Notes under the pieces: model-generated
Databases searched by the model: none
Told to the model about the DNA's origin: nothing
What the model saw: only the letters and a program-made list of their open reading frames with translations
Shown here: positions 30,723 through 42,821 of the stretch, piece by piece
How the letters are laid out: every line of letters begins with the position of its first letter
Numbering within the stretch: position 1 is the first letter of the stretch
Assembly: GCA_963575745.1 (NCBI GenBank)
Contig: CAUYUJ010021060.1
Location: 1-64,000, forward strand
Direction of reading: 5' to 3'
DNA from: Prorocentrum cordatum
Taxonomy: Eukaryota > Sar > Dinophyceae > Prorocentrales > Prorocentraceae
Length of the DNA stretch: 64,000 bases
Made by a program: the position numbers and the translations under genes

Positions 30723-31489
30723 AATTCCGGCGCGCTGGAGAGCTAGTTGGCAAGAAAAATCTCGACGGACCTTTTGCTGACTTTTGGTCGGTTGAAAATT
30801 TTGTTCTCGAAATTTGACATTCGTTTGAGCTCTAGTATTTTTTCCCGTGATATTCGATCTTATTCCCGCTCGCCATCTTGATCTCAGCTCGATCGGGTGA
30901 ATATTACTATCGAAAAGCACTGTGGCGGGATCGGCCTTTTTGAGTTATCTTGATACGCGCTGTCGGTTTTCTGAGCATAACTCGAGCTTTAGGACAGCTA
31001 CAGAGCTGGTAAGCACAGCTAATCGATGTAGAATGATTAGGCGCGTTCGGCTGTTGAGTCCAGAGGTCTGAACTCGGTCTGGTAGCCGAGCTAGGTCCGC
31101 AAACCTATTCGTATTAGTCGAGTCATTGTAGCAGACACTCTCGGTTTTCTGTACTTTTCTCGAGCTGTAGGGCAGCTACAGAGCTCATAGTCACAGAAAT
31201 CGATTGGGAATCTTTAGGCGCGTTCGTCTGTTGAATCGAGAGCTCTGAACTCGGCCTGCTGACCGAGCTAGGTTTGCGAAACTATTCGTATTGTTCGAGT
31301 CATCTTGAGGAGTGCTCTCGGTTTTCTGCACTTAATTCGTGCTTGGGGAGGGCTACAGTGCTGCTGGTCACATAAATCGATTTAGAGACATCAGAAATGT
31401 CCGTCTGTCGAATCCAGAGCTCAGAACTCGGTCTGCTGCTCGAACTAGGTTTGCGAAACTATTGTATTATTCGAGTCATGCTGTCGGTT

Positions 31490-32990
31490 TCGTGCACTTA
31501 ATCGATCTGTAGGGCGGCGCACATGACAGGGCTCAGTAAGAGTACGAGTATTCGCAGACAGTCTCTAGACGACGTCCACGACATGCGCCCGGTGACCTCT
31601 GCATCTAGACTCTGAGCCATCACTCTGACCGTGCCATTACTCTGAGCCCGATCACGCTCCGCAAACTGTTTTTATTGTTACAGTGTCACGGCATCTGCAG
31701 GTGCCTGAACGCCGCGGGCTGTCAAAACAGGGTTCTAGATCAGATTGCCTCTGCCGCACTTTTCTCGACATTATTTAGTGGATACTCGTCATGGTAAGAC
31801 TGCTACGAGTTGTCTCCCGTCGGACCCAAGTTGGTAACCACACGGCCTTGACGTGTTTACACGTGGCGCGCCACGTGTAGCCATGTTATTGCTAGAGAAG
31901 TGGCTGCTAGAGTACCATTGACCGCGCCGCGCTGTGAGAGTCTAAGGATTGGCAGAAAGTGCTCGTGACAGAGACACCTGTTTGCGTGACGTGTCTTGGA
32001 TCGCTCTAGATAACATTTGGCTGTTCTCGAAAGTGTCAACAATATTCGCACTAGCAGACAATCGTATCGTCGCTTGTTTCTCCGCTGAGATTTAGATGTT
32101 GTCATTCCCGCTTCGCCACTTGATCTCCCCCCCCCCCCCCCCCAGCTCGATCTGGCCGTCAAATGTGTGTTACATCGCGATAAGAGTGTACTGTGGCTGG
32201 GACGGCCTGATTATGCACGTCGATCTGTGATACGCGGCTAAGGTTCTTTTCTGAACATAGACTCGAGTTTCTAGACGCATGCTAGAGCTGGTATGCACAG
32301 CTAATCGATGTAGACATGATTAGGCGGCGCGTTCTGCGTTGCTGTGCGGTAGATTTTTGATGCACAGCACCAGAGGTCTTGATATCCAGCGGTCTGTTAG
32401 CTGAGCTAGGTCCGCAAACCTATTTGTATTATTCGAGTCATCTTGACAGGAACTCTCGGTTTTCTGTACTTAACTCGAGCTGTAGGACAGCTACAGAGCT
32501 CATATTCACAGAAACCGATTCAGAATTATCAGTTGCGTTTGCCTGTCGAAATCAGAGCTCTGAAGTCGGGCTGCTGCCCGATCTAGAACCACGAAATAAT
32601 TTCTATTGGTCGAGTCATCTTCAGAAGTGCTCTCGGTTTTCTTCACTGAACTCGTGCTGAGGGGGGCTACAGTGCTTCTCGTCACAGGAATCGATTTTCT
32701 GGAACAAAAAAAGTAGATAGGCGCGTTCCGCCTGCCTCGAATGCCCCCGAGCTGCAGTGCAGGAACTCGCGCTACTTCGCCTCGCACCGAAACAGGGTCT
32801 GCGTACGACACACTACTGTCACGTCGTGTTTTCGACGTCCATTCGACGCACGACGGTGCCATGCACGTGGTGTGTTCCGTCACTTAACTCGCGGGCTGTA
32901 GGGGGCATGCAGGGCTGGTGTGTTTTTGGGTTGTTATATTTGTGGTTTGGTTAATGACAGGAGCGATTCGCCACATGTCAGACCGCGTCT
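31490..32990. other. Scrambled stretch of copy A, probably poor consensus
   Basis: Compared with 53100-54280, the same words appear in order but with dense small insertions, deletions and substitutions, including a C run at 32127-32143. A recognisable but corrupted foldback lies near 31800-31870. A cleaner patch at about 32400-32690 matches copy B well. Alternation of perfect and noisy stretches suggests unpolished long-read sequence rather than evolution. No gene is seen. Confidence 0.65.
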
Positions 32991-33080
32991 GGCCTGTCGG
33001 CATTCAGAGGGTCAAAAAATATTCACTACGAGTCGGAATGTTGGTAGGTGCTATCGGTTTTCTCAACTTAAGTCGAGCTA

Positions 33081-33140
33081 GGAAGCTCTACGAGTCTCCC
33101 GGCGGTAACCAAGGTTGACGGTTTACCGCCGGCGCCCAGT
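33081..33140 (+). repeat. Foldback hairpin, type A2
   Basis: Preceded by TAAGTCGAGCTA. The stem is perfect and the loop is TAACCAAGGTTGACGG. Copy B equivalent: 54358-54417. Confidence 0.8.
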
Positions 33141-34089
33141 AAGAGTAATTCCGGCGCGCTGGAGAGCTAGTTGGCAAGAAAAATCTGACGGAACTTTTGG
33201 TGACTTTTGGTCGGTTGAAAATTTTGTTCTCGAAATTCAACCATTCGTTAGAGCTCTAGTATTTTTTTCCCGTGATATTCGATCTTATTCCCGCTCGCCA
33301 TCTTGATCTCAGCTCGATCGGGTGAATATTACTATCGAAAAGCACTGTGGCGGGATCGGCCGTTTCGAGTCATCTTAATACGCGCTGACGGTTTTCTGAA
33401 CATAACTCGAGCTTTAGGACAGCTACAGAGCTGGTAAGCACAGCCAATCGATCTAGAATGATTAGGCGCGTTCGCCTGTTGAATCCAGAGGTCTCAACTC
33501 GGTCTGTTAGTCGAGCTAGGTCCGCAAACCTATTCGTATTATTCGAGTCATCTTGACAGGAACTCTCGGTTTTCTGTACTTAACTCGAGCTGTAGGACAG
33601 CTACAGAGCTGATAATTACAGAAACCGATTCATAATCATCAGTTGTGTTTTTCTGTCGTATCCAGAGCTCTGAACTCGGCCTGCTGCCCGATCTAGAATC
33701 GCGAAATTATTCGTATTGGTCGAGTCATCTTGAGAAGTGCTGTCGGTTTTCTTCACTCAACTCGCGCTGAGGGGAGCTACAGTGCTTGTTCTCACAGGAA
33801 TCGATTTTGAGAGATCAGGCGCGTCTGCCTGTCGAATCTAGAGCTCGGAACTCGGTCTGATGCCCAAACTAGGTTCGCGAAGCTATTATATTGTTCGAGT
33901 CATCCTGAGAGGTGCTGTCCGTTTTCTGCACTTAACTCGGGCTGTAGGGGGGCTGCAGGGCTGGTAATGACAGAAGTCGATTTGCAGACATCAGACGCGT
34001 CCGCCTGTCGCATTCAGAGGTCAAAAAATATTCACTATGAGTCGGAATGTTGGAAGATGTTGTCGGCTTTCTCAACTTAAGTCGAGCTA

Positions 34090-34149
34090 GGAAGCTCTAC
34101 GAGTTTCCCGGCGGTAACCAAGGTTGGCGGTTTACCGCCGGCGCCCAGT
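34090..34149 (+). repeat. Foldback hairpin, type A2
   Basis: Left arm GGAAGCTCTACGAGT, perfect inner stem, loop TAACCAAGGTTGGCGG. Copy B equivalent: 55367-55426. Confidence 0.8.
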
Positions 34150-34530
34150 TCCCGGAGAGCTCGCTGAGAGCTAAAGGGTTTAAGATTAGAAGCCGGGCGG
34201 TGGTGGTGCGCGCCAGGAGCTCTTCCGTGGCGCTCCACGTTCCCCGCAGAAACTCTGGCGAGCCGGAAACGTGTCCGGTGGAGCCTCTGGCAAGCTTCCA
34301 CGCGTGCCTGCACGCGTGCAGGCACGCGTGGAAGCGTTTTTCTGGCAGGGCTGTGCGTTTGCTCTTTGCTCTCCGGTTTTTGGACGCTACCAAGTGCTCC
34401 AAGGGAGCCCCCCAAGGCTCCCCAGGAAAGATTTTCCGTGCCCCAGATTCTCTTTGCTCTTGGGGTTTTGAACGCTGCCAAGTGGACGCTACGAAGTCGA
34501 CGCTACCAAGTTCATTTTGAGAAAGCAGAT
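34150..34530. repeat. GC-rich non-monomer module with palindrome
   Basis: A GC-rich segment following an A2 foldback. Part of it (AGAAGCCGG, GGTGGTGGTG, GCCAG) has a diverged relative at 42886-43010. The open frames on both strands overlap each other and look like GC shadows. The second copy is at 55427-55807. Confidence 0.65.
34294..34335. repeat. Perfect 42-bp palindrome
   Basis: The half-site GCTTCCACGCGTGCCTGCACG is followed without spacer by its exact complement. It holds three ACGCGT sites. The second copy at 55571-55612 is identical. Confidence 0.95.
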
Positions 34531-34687
34531 GCATTGGCATAAGCTCAGCTCTCTCGATGCATTTTTGCATGAGTTGACTTCCAGGAACTCAGCGAATATG
34601 AACATCGAAAACATCGAATTTTAAGATTTTCAAAACATCTCTATTTTTCCACTCTGTGTCGATTCTGTTCACTCTGACGAGTGAGAG

Positions 34688-34742
34688 GAGCTCTACCAGG
34701 TTCCCGGCGGCGACCAGGTTGAGGGTTCACCGCCGGCGCCAG
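34688..34742 (+). repeat. Foldback, type B variant
   Basis: The stem reads CCGGCGGCGA/TTCACCGCCGG with one mismatch, and the loop is CCAGGTTGAGGG. It is preceded by the TTGACTTCCAGGAACT module. Copy B equivalent: 55965-56019. Confidence 0.7.
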
Positions 34743-35219
34743 CGCGCGCGTCTCGTGCTTGGCTAACTGGATTTTGGACGAAAGCAGCTCTTGGGGTTTT
34801 GGACGCTACTTCGAGTCATCCTGAGAGGTGCTGTGGGTTTTCTGCACTTAACTCGGTTTGTTGGGGGGCTGCAGGACTGGTAATACCTAGCTCTTCGGCA
34901 TCGATGAGCTAGAGGAATTCCGGCGCGGGATGAAGCTAGTTGGTCGACCCGACCAGAACGGACAATGTGACAACTTTTGGGTGGTTTTGCGAATATTTTA
35001 GAGAGATTTGACTCTTCATTTTGAGAAAGCAGAATTTTTGCACTTGTAAACGACTATGAGGGCCTCTGCGTCTTACTATGAGATCTATAGTCGCTCTTTT
35101 ACCATCGAAACACTTGGCGCAAGCACTACTCGTAGACATGAAAGAAAAAGAATGTTGAGTTTTTCGAGAAATGCTCAGAAGCTCTCGTCTTCCACTCCGA
35201 GCACTCTCACGCGTAGAAG

Positions 35220-35275
35220 GAGCTCTACGAGGTTCCCGGCAGGAACCAGGTTGACGGTTAACCGCCGCTGCCAGT
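35220..35275 (+). repeat. Foldback, type B, decayed stem
   Basis: GAGCTCTACGAGGTTCCCGG is intact, but the inner stem (GGCAGGAACC/GGTTAACCGCC) is imperfect. Copy B equivalent: 56497-56552. Confidence 0.7.
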
Positions 35276-35395
35276 GACAGGAGTCGATTCGCAGACATCA
35301 GACGCGTCTGCCTGTCGCATTCAGAGGTCAAAAAATATTCACTATGAGCGGAATGTTGGTAGGTGCTGTCGGTTTCCTCAACTTAAGTCGAGCTA

Positions 35396-35455
35396 GGAAG
35401 CTCTGCGAGTCTCCCGACGGTGACCAAGCTTGACGGCTTACCGCCGGCGCTCAGT
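35396..35455 (+). repeat. Foldback, A2-like, decayed
   Basis: GGAAGCTCTGCGAGT, then CCGACGGTGA against TTACCGCCGG. The loop contains CCAAGCTTGACGG. Copy B equivalent: 56673-56732. Confidence 0.65.
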
Positions 35456-36189
35456 CCCTAAGCTAGCAGCTGGAAGCTTAAGAGTAATTCGGACACTGCC
35501 GGGCTAGATGGCTCGGAAAATCTCGACGGAACTTTGGGTTATTTTTGCGAGTTGAAAATTATGTTCTCAACATTCAATCATTCGTTAGAGCTCTAGCATT
35601 TTTTGCCGTGACACTCGACCTTATTTTCGCTCGCCATCTTGATCTCAGCTCGATCGGGTGAATATTACTATCGGATTGGCCGTTTTGAGTCATCTTAATA
35701 CGTGCTGTCGGTTTTCTCAAGATAACTCGAGCTTCAGGACAGCTGCAGAGCTGGTGGGCATAGCTAATCGATCTGGAATGATTAGACGCGTTCGCCTGTT
35801 GAATCCAGAGGTCTAAACTCGGTCTGAGCTGCAGGACAGCTGCAGAGCTAATATGTACAGAAACCGATTCAGAATCATCAGTTGCGTTTGTCTGTCGAAC
35901 CCAGAGCTCTGAACTCGGTCTGCTGCCCGATCTAGAATCGCGAAACTATTCGTGTTGGTCGAGTCATCTGGAGAAGTGCTCTCGGTTTTCTTCACTCAAC
36001 TCGCGCTGAGGGGGGCTACAGTTCTCATGGTCACAGGAGTCGATTTGACGAGACGAGGCGCGTCTGCCTGTCGAATCCAGAGCTCGGAACTCGGTCTGCT
36101 GCCCGAATTAGGTCTGTGAAACTACTGTATTGTTCGAGCAATCCTGAGAGGTGCTGTCGGTTCCTGCACTAAACTCGGGCTGTAGGGAG

Positions 36190-37419
36190 GCTGCAGGACA
36201 ATGTGTTAACTTCGAATCGCTTTTCCAATCTTTGTGCGAAATTTGAAAATTCGTTTTGTGAGCCGGTTATTTTCTCACCTGTAGTGGGCTATGCCGCGTC
36301 TGCCATTAAAATTCTCAGGTCCGTAGCTGCAATATTACTATCAAAAGACTTGCTGGAACCGACGGCCGTTTCGAGTCATGTTGACACGCGTTGGCGGTTT
36401 TCTGTACTTATCTCGAGATTTAGGACAGCTAGAGAGCTGATACTTTCAGAAACCGATTCAGAATCTTGAGGCGCGTTCGTCTCTTCCATCGAGAGCTCTG
36501 AATTCGGTCTGCTGCTCGAGCTAGGTCCGCAAATCTGTAGGTAATCTTCGAGTGGTTTTGACAAGTGCTGTTGGTTTTCTGCACTTCACTCACGATCCAG
36601 AATAGCTACAGAGCTGGTACGCACATGATAGGTTTCTGTATCATTAGGCGCGTCCGTCTATTGCATCGAGCGGTCTGAACTCGGTCTGCTACCCGAGCTA
36701 GGTCCGCAAAACTATTCGTATTCTTCAAGTTCTCTTTGCAGGCGCTGTCGGTCTTCTGTGCTTAAACTGAAGCTGTAGCAGAGTTGCAGAGCTAGGACGT
36801 ACGGAAACCGATCCAGAATCATCAGGGGCGTTCGGCTGGAGCATCTAGAGCTCTCAACACAGTCTGCTACCCGAGCTAGGTCCGCAACACTATTCGTATG
36901 CGATCGTTTTTTTTTCGAACTCAAGGTGCTTTTTTCTTATTACCTCGAGCTCCAGATGAGCTTGAGAGCTTTTCCGCACAGAAATCTTGAAGAAAACTCC
37001 CTCGATGTGTACCGGGCAGCCCCGCACAAAAGAGCTCTACGAGGCTTCCGGTGGTAACCTGGTTGACGGTAACCTGGCAACGGGAGCTTGACGGTGAGCT
37101 CGTAGAGCCCCCCTTAGCAAGTACCTCGTAGAGCTCTTCAGCAAAGAGCTAAGAGGAATTCGGGCGCAGGGTGGAGCTAGTCCGTCCGCGGGTTTCAGAC
37201 ACACGCGTTGACGGTTTTCTACCTCGTAGAGCGATTCGTCACTGATGAGCTAGAGCCTCTCTGACAGCAGCTCAGCTCTCCCGATGTATTTCCTTATGAG
37301 TTGACTTCCAGGAACTGAGCGAATGTCAACATCCAAAAATCAAAAATAAAGATTTTCGATTTTTTTGTTTTTTCGTAAAAAATTCTCTACTTCGATTCTC
37401 AGCACTCTTACCAGTGTGG
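36190..37419. repeat. Diverged monomers and a broken foldback
   Basis: Monomers here are more diverged than elsewhere. A degenerate foldback lies at 37032-37090 (GAGCTCTACGAGG, GGTGGTAACC, GGTTGACGGTAACC). A type-B right arm, ACCTCGTAGAGCTC, is at about 37123. No gene is seen. The second copy is at 57467-58696. Confidence 0.65.
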
Positions 37420-37475
37420 GAGCTCTACGAGGTTCCCGGCGGTGACTAGGTTGACGGTTCATCGCCGGCGCCAGT
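37420..37475 (+). repeat. Foldback, type B
   Basis: Left arm GAGCTCTACGAGGT, stem CCGGCGGTGA/TTCATCGCCGG with one mismatch. Copy B equivalent: 58697-58752. Confidence 0.75.
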
Positions 37476-37734
37476 TGGTCAAGCCGGCCCGGGCGGACAA
37501 TGTGGTGACCTGAGGTCGGTTTTTCGAAGATGGCGAGAGATTTTGAAATTCGTTTTGCAAATTTGAATTTTCATTCTAATCCTAAGGGCCCTAGCTGCAT
37601 TATTTCGATCAGAAGACTGGGGGGAACCAACATTGTGTACGAGTCGTGGAACGGAGCGGGGGAGGGTCTTTAATTTTTCAAGATTGAGAAGCGTTTTTTC
37701 TGCTGTTTTTATCTCGGTCCAGGATTTGGTCTCA

Positions 37735-37798
37735 GAGCTCTAGAGGGAACCCGGCGGGAAACAGGGTTGACGGTTTTTTTTACCGGCAGGATCCCAGT
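37735..37798 (+). repeat. Foldback corrupted by indels
   Basis: The clean counterpart is 58996-59052. Here a run of T and extra bases interrupt the right stem, probably from the same poor consensus as around 31490. Confidence 0.6.
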
Positions 37799-38097
37799 TG
37801 GCCACCCGGCAGGGGCGGACAATTGTGATATCTTTTGGGTGGTGTTGCGAATATTTCAAAGTTATTTGAACATTTGTTTTGGGGGGAAAGGCAGATTTTT
37901 CGCACCTGTGGAAGACTATGGGGCACTATCCTTGCGTCTTATTTATGAGCATCTCACTAGTGCACTTTTATTATCAAAAAACTTGGCACGAAAACCTAAC
38001 TTTATTGTCGACCTGAAAAAAATCATGTTTTCTTTGCTTCGTGAAATGCTTCAAAGAAGCCCTATCTTTTGTTGCTGAGCATTCTTACGCGTGCAAG

Positions 38098-38131
38098 GAG
38101 CTCTACGAGGTTCCCGGTGGTGACCAGGTTG
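38098..38131 (+). repeat. Left half of the type-B foldback holding the Glu-rich element, copy A
   Basis: GAGCTCTACGAGG, CCGGTGGTGA, CCAGGTTG. GACCAGGTTG (38122-38131) returns at 40115-40124 as a 10-bp target duplicate. Confidence 0.85.
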
Positions 38132-38330
38132 CTGCTGTCCCTCCTCGGGGATCTCAGCGGTGGCCTGGCCCGTCGGGGGCCTCCTCAAGCCTGTCTCCTC
38201 AGGCTGCCCCCTGGGCGGCCGTGGGCGCGCGGGGCGGGCCGAAGCGATGGCGGCTTGTCGCACCTATTGTCTCTGCATGTGGGTTGAGCCGATTTGTTGT
38301 GCTGAGTACCACTTGCTTGTGTGGTAGACC

Positions 38331-39548
38331 ATGACAAACGCCAATGTTGTACTCGTAACTTCTTCGGTGTATGCCATATCTCAATCAACGATTCTTATTT
38401 CCATCCTCGTCGTGAGCGGCGGAGTGCAGAGCAGGCTGAGACTCGCATTGTTTCGATCAGCCCTCTTTGACAATCATACTCTGAATAGTGAGTTACCAGT
38501 TGGGGTTGCAGTCTCCTGATGAGGTGGTGCTGTCTACAGCCGTGTGCAATCTCCACGAGATCCGTGTTGCTAGAGGATCTGGGTTTCTGATGATTCTGAG
38601 TAATTCTCACGAGTTGCCAGGAAACCCGATGGGCCAAATGATCGTGGGAAAGCTTTTTCGTCTTATTCTGTTGCTTATTTTCCAGATGCGGTGCAGTCTC
38701 CAGATGGTGTGTGGGTTCTGTTTCTTTTCTTCCTGGTGTTCAGAATGAGGAGCTGCAGGGCGAGGAGTTGCAGAATGAGGATTTGCAGAGCGAGGAGGTG
38801 CTGAATGAGCAGTTGCATTATTCTCAGCATATTGTTTCTTTGGATTCCAGCTCTGAAGTTTCAGTAACTAGCGACAACAACAAAAACTCGGAAGTGGTTT
38901 CTGTTGATCCAGGTGTTCTGAAAGAGGAGTTGCATGATGAGGAGTTGCAGGGTGAGGAGTTGCAGAATGAGGAGTTGCATGGATTGAGGAGTTTAGGGTG
39001 TTTAGGAGTTGCAGTATTGAGCAGATATGAGGAGTTGCGGAGATGTGAAGTTGATTATTTTTCTCTTCATATCGGTTTCTTTGTTCACACCATGGGAGTT
39101 ACACGACTGTGGGTTTTTCTAATTGGCAGTTGTTGAGGTCAGCAAGTGAGGTGGACGAGGAGAAAAGTGACCATGCTTAGATTGCTTGTATCAGTTTATG
39201 GCGTGAAATTTTAAGATCAGGAATTATTGTTTCGCAAGTCTGGCTGGGTAATGCTCGTTCACTCTTTCACGGCTTGACACGCTGTATGCTTTAGGCCTCG
39301 GGTTTTTGCCGAGGGAAAAGGCGTGTTGCTTGAGGTAGCTTCTTTTGGGATTGCGCGTAGGTTGGTCCTGGAGCCCAATTTGACCCATTCCGGCCTAGGA
39401 TATTCAGAGACTTTATGCACACAGACTCGTTCCCAAAAGCGTTACGAAAGCTATGTACGACGTGTTGGAATTTCAGGATGAATGGATGCGTCGCAATGTA
39501 ATGAACTACCGCGAGTTGGCGGCCAAGGTCGGACACCCAATTGATTGA
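38331..39548 (+). pseudogene. Glu-rich repeat protein, copy A, multiple frame breaks
   Basis: Starts at ATG 38331 by comparison with 59561. The Glu-rich repeats (NEELQ, GEELQ, NEDLQ, SEEVLNEQLHY) are readable at about 38747-38990, and the C-terminal AMYDVLEFQDEWM...GHPID at about 39450-39545. Several small indels break the frame. Since the surrounding sequence of this copy has many indels relative to copy B, part of the decay could be consensus error. The GAG that is a TAG in copy B is intact here. Function unknown. Confidence 0.65.
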
Positions 39549-39976
39549 GTGATTGAGTGATTGCACATGCTTCTGTTTGTGTTTCTCCCGCACTCTTCCC
39601 CGCTGTTTTGCCCCTGGGTTCGCTTTGGCTCTCTGGGCTTCTCCCGCTCTCCCGCTGGCTTTCCTTCCGCTCTCCGCTGGCAGGTCTCATAAGCGGATTT
39701 GCTACGCTCTCTTTGCTTACATTTGATTTTCAATTCATTCTTTTTCTTTGTTGCATTCACGTCAGTTCATTGACCTTTGAACGTGACTTTCCGTGATTTG
39801 TCACGTGGTGCCTCAAAGTAGGCCTTTGATCTAGTCGACACTACACTGCTTTTATTTTCAGTGGTGCTGAGACGGTAATCGCTATATGTGGTTACTGCAT
39901 GGTCTCGCACTGCTTTGCTTCCCTCTTTCTATTTTATTTTGTCTTCTCGTGTATTGGCAGTCTTGTGCATATCTGT

Positions 39977-40048
39977 ACAGCTTCGCTGTTTGATTCACCT
40001 CTGCTTTAATCTTTGCAGCTTCGCTGTCTTCCTTTACAGCTTCGCTGT
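39977..40048 (+). repeat. Three ACAGC-TTC-GCTGT mini-hairpins, copy A
   Basis: ACAGCTTCGCTGT (or with a leading G) occurs three times within 72 nt in the 3' region of the element. The counterpart is 61162-61233. Confidence 0.8.
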
Positions 40049-40114
40049 TTAGGTTCTTTGTGTTTAGGCCTGCTCCCATGGGAGCTCGAACCGGCCTTCG
40101 CAAAAGACGCAAAA

Positions 40115-40146
40115 GACCAGGTTGACGGTTCACCGCCGGCGCCAGT
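40115..40146 (+). repeat. Right half of the type-B foldback, copy A
   Basis: GACCAGGTTGACGG plus TTCACCGCCGGCGCCAGT completes the foldback begun at 38098. Confidence 0.85.
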
Positions 40147-40801
40147 TGGCAAGAAAAACTCGTAGGGCTTCCCTTAGCAGGTTGTTGCTGGAAGCTTAAG
40201 AGTAATTCTGGGGCGCTGGAGAGCTAGTTGGCAAGAAAAATCTCGACGGACCTTTTGGTGACTTTTGGTCGGTTGAAAATTTCGTTCTCGAAATTTGACC
40301 AGTCGTTAGAGCTCTAGTATTTTTTCCCATGATATTCGATCTTATTCCCGCTCGCCATCTTGATCTCAGCTCGATCGGGTAACTTTGAAGGCCAAAAAGC
40401 AGGCAGGCGGGAACGGCCGTTCCGAGTCATCTTGATACGCGCTATCGGTTATATTGACTTAACTTCGTGATACAGGACAAGCTTACAGAGCTGGTTTGAA
40501 CACCTTATCGATTAAGATGATCAGGCGCGTTCGTATGTTGCGTTTTCAGTGGTCTGAAAAATCGGTCGCCTGCGTGCTTGGTTCCGCATACCTTTTCGTT
40601 ATTATTAGGAGTCATCTTGACGGCGCTCTTCGGTTTTCTGCACTCATTAACTCGAGCTATAGGAACGCTACACAGAGCTGATTAATTGCAGAATCCAGAT
40701 TCAGATTCATCAGGTCGCGTTTGTATGTTGAATCCAGAGCTCTGAACTCGGTCTGCTGCCCGATCTAGGAATCGCGATACTATTCGTTTTTTTTTTTTTT
40801 T

Positions 40802-40864
<63 letters not shown>

Positions 40865-41348
40865 TATTGTTCGAGTCATCTTGAGAGGTGCTGTCCGTTT
40901 TCTGCACTGAACTCGAGCTGTAGGGGGGCTACTGTGCTGGTGGTCACAGAAATCGATTTGAAGACATCAGGCGCGTCCGCCTGTCGAATCCAGAGCTCGG
41001 AACTCAGTCTGCTGCCCGAACTAGGTCCGCGAAACTATTCGTATTGTTCGAGTCATCCTGAGAGGTGCTCTCGGTTTTCTGCACTTAACTCGGGCTGTAG
41101 GGGGGGCCTGCAGGGCTGGTTGTCACAGGAATCGATTCGGAGACATCAGACGCGTCCGCCTGTCGCATTCAGAGGTCTGAACCAAACTCTTCGTTTTGTT
41201 CGAGTCATCTCCAGAGGTGCTGTCGATTTACGCACGTAACTCGGAGTGTAGGAGAGCTACAGAGCTCGTACATAAGAATCGCAGCGGGGGCGTTCGGGGC
41301 TGAAAAACTATTCGTTCTCTGATTTTTTTCCGACATTATATATTGTCA
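40147..41348. repeat. Satellite unit with noisy stretch and T/C homopolymers
   Basis: A monomer unit matching 61332-62438. About 40440-40780 has dense small indels. No gene is seen. Confidence 0.75.
40787..40864. repeat. Homopolymer insert: about 16 T then 62 C
   Basis: Replaces or interrupts ATTCGTATTGTTCG that is intact at about 61950 in copy B. Very likely a sequencing or assembly artefact. Confidence 0.75.
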
Positions 41349-41408
41349 GGAAGCTCTACGAGTCCCCCGGCGGTAAGAAAGGTTGACGGTTTACCGCCGG
41401 CGCCCAGT
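41349..41408 (+). repeat. Foldback hairpin, type A1
   Basis: Preceded by ACATTATATATTGTCA. The stem is perfect. Copy B equivalent: 62439-62498. Confidence 0.8.
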
Positions 41409-42483
41409 AATTCCGGGGCGCTGGAGAGCTAGTTGGCAAGAAAAATCTCGACGGACCTTTTGGTGACTTTTGGTCGGTTGAAAATTTTGTTCTCGAAATT
41501 CAACATTCGTTAGAGCTCTAGTATTTTTTCCCGTGATATTCGATCTTATTCCCGCTCGCCATCTTGATCTCAGCTCGATCGGGTACCATTTACTGCCAAA
41601 AAGCACACGGGCGGGATCGGCCGTTTCGAGTCATCTTGATACGCGCTGTCAGTTTATTGGACTTAAATCGAGATACAGGACAGCTACACAGCTGGCGAGC
41701 ACACCGTATCGATTCAGAATAATCAGGCGCGTCCGTTTGTTGCATCTAGAGGTCTGAACTCGCTCTGCTAGCCGAGGTAGGTCCGCAAACCTATTCGTAT
41801 TATTCGAGTAAACTCGAGCTGTAGGACAGCTACAGAGCTGATAGTTACAGAAACCAATTCAAAATAATCAGTCGCGTTTGTCTGTTGAATCTAGAGCTCT
41901 GAACTCGGTCTGCTGCCCGATCTAGAATCGCGAAACTGTTCGTATTGTTCAAGTCATCTTGAGAGGTGCTGTCGGTTTTCTGCATTTAAATCGGGCTGTA
42001 GGGGGGCTACAGTGCAGGTGATCACAGAAATCGATTTGAAGACATCAGGCGCGTCCGCCTGTCGAATCCAGAGCTCGGAACTCGGTGTGCTGCCCGAACT
42101 AGGTCCGCGAAACTATTCGTATTGTTCGAGTCATCCTGAGAGGTGCTCTCGGTTTTCTGCACTTAACTCGGGCTGCAGGGGAGCTGCAGGGCTGGTAATC
42201 ACAGGAATCAACTCGGAGACATCAGACGCGTCCGCCTGTCGCATTCAGAGGTCTGAACTCGGTCTGATACTCGAGCTGGGTTTGCCAAACTATTTGTTTT
42301 GTTCGAGTCATCTTGAGAGGTGCTATCGATTTACGCACGTAACTCGGGCTGTAGGAGAGCTACAGAGCTCGTGCAGAAGACAATCGAGAAGCATCGTGGG
42401 CGTTCGGCTGTTGCATCGAGAGGTGTGAAATCGCTTGCGCACTATTCGTTCTCTGCAATTCTTTTCGACATTATATATTGTCA

Positions 42484-42543
42484 GGAAGCTCTACGAGTCC
42501 CCCGGCGGTAAGAAAGGTTGACGGTTTACCGCCGGCGCCCAGT
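42484..42543 (+). repeat. Foldback hairpin, type A1
   Basis: Preceded by ACATTATATATTGTCA. The stem is perfect. Copy B equivalent: 63607-63666. Confidence 0.8.
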
Positions 42544-42821
42544 TAGTCGACCCGACCAGAAAGGACAATGTGGTAACTTTTGGGTAGTTTTGCGAATATT
42601 TGAAAGATATTTGACCATTTATTTTGAGAGCAGATTTTTCGCACCTGTGAAAGGTTACGAGAGTCAATGCGTCTTCATATGAGCTCTCTAGGCGCAGTTT
42701 TACTATCCAAACACTTGGGGGAACCAACTTGATGTCGATATGAAAAAATCAATCTTTAATGTTAAAAAAATTGGCTCTAGAAGCTCTCTCTTTCGACTCT
42801 GAGCGCTCTCACGCGTGAAAG

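Larger units (their letters stand above)
38132..40114 (+). mobile_element. Glu-rich insertion element, copy A
   Basis: About 2.0 kb inserted in a type-B foldback loop, framed by GACCAGGTTG. It begins with a GC-rich 5' motif (GGCCTGGCCCGTCGGGGGCC, from 38163) resembling the LINE 5' motif. It contains a decayed protein frame, a 3' region with three small hairpins (39977-40048), and ends ACGCAAAAGACGCAAAAG. It carries no reverse transcriptase, so if mobile it must depend on another element. Confidence 0.75.

Noticed and set aside
40682-40907. Minus-strand poly-Gly open frames
   Set aside because: They are the reverse of the poly-C tract, which copy B lacks.
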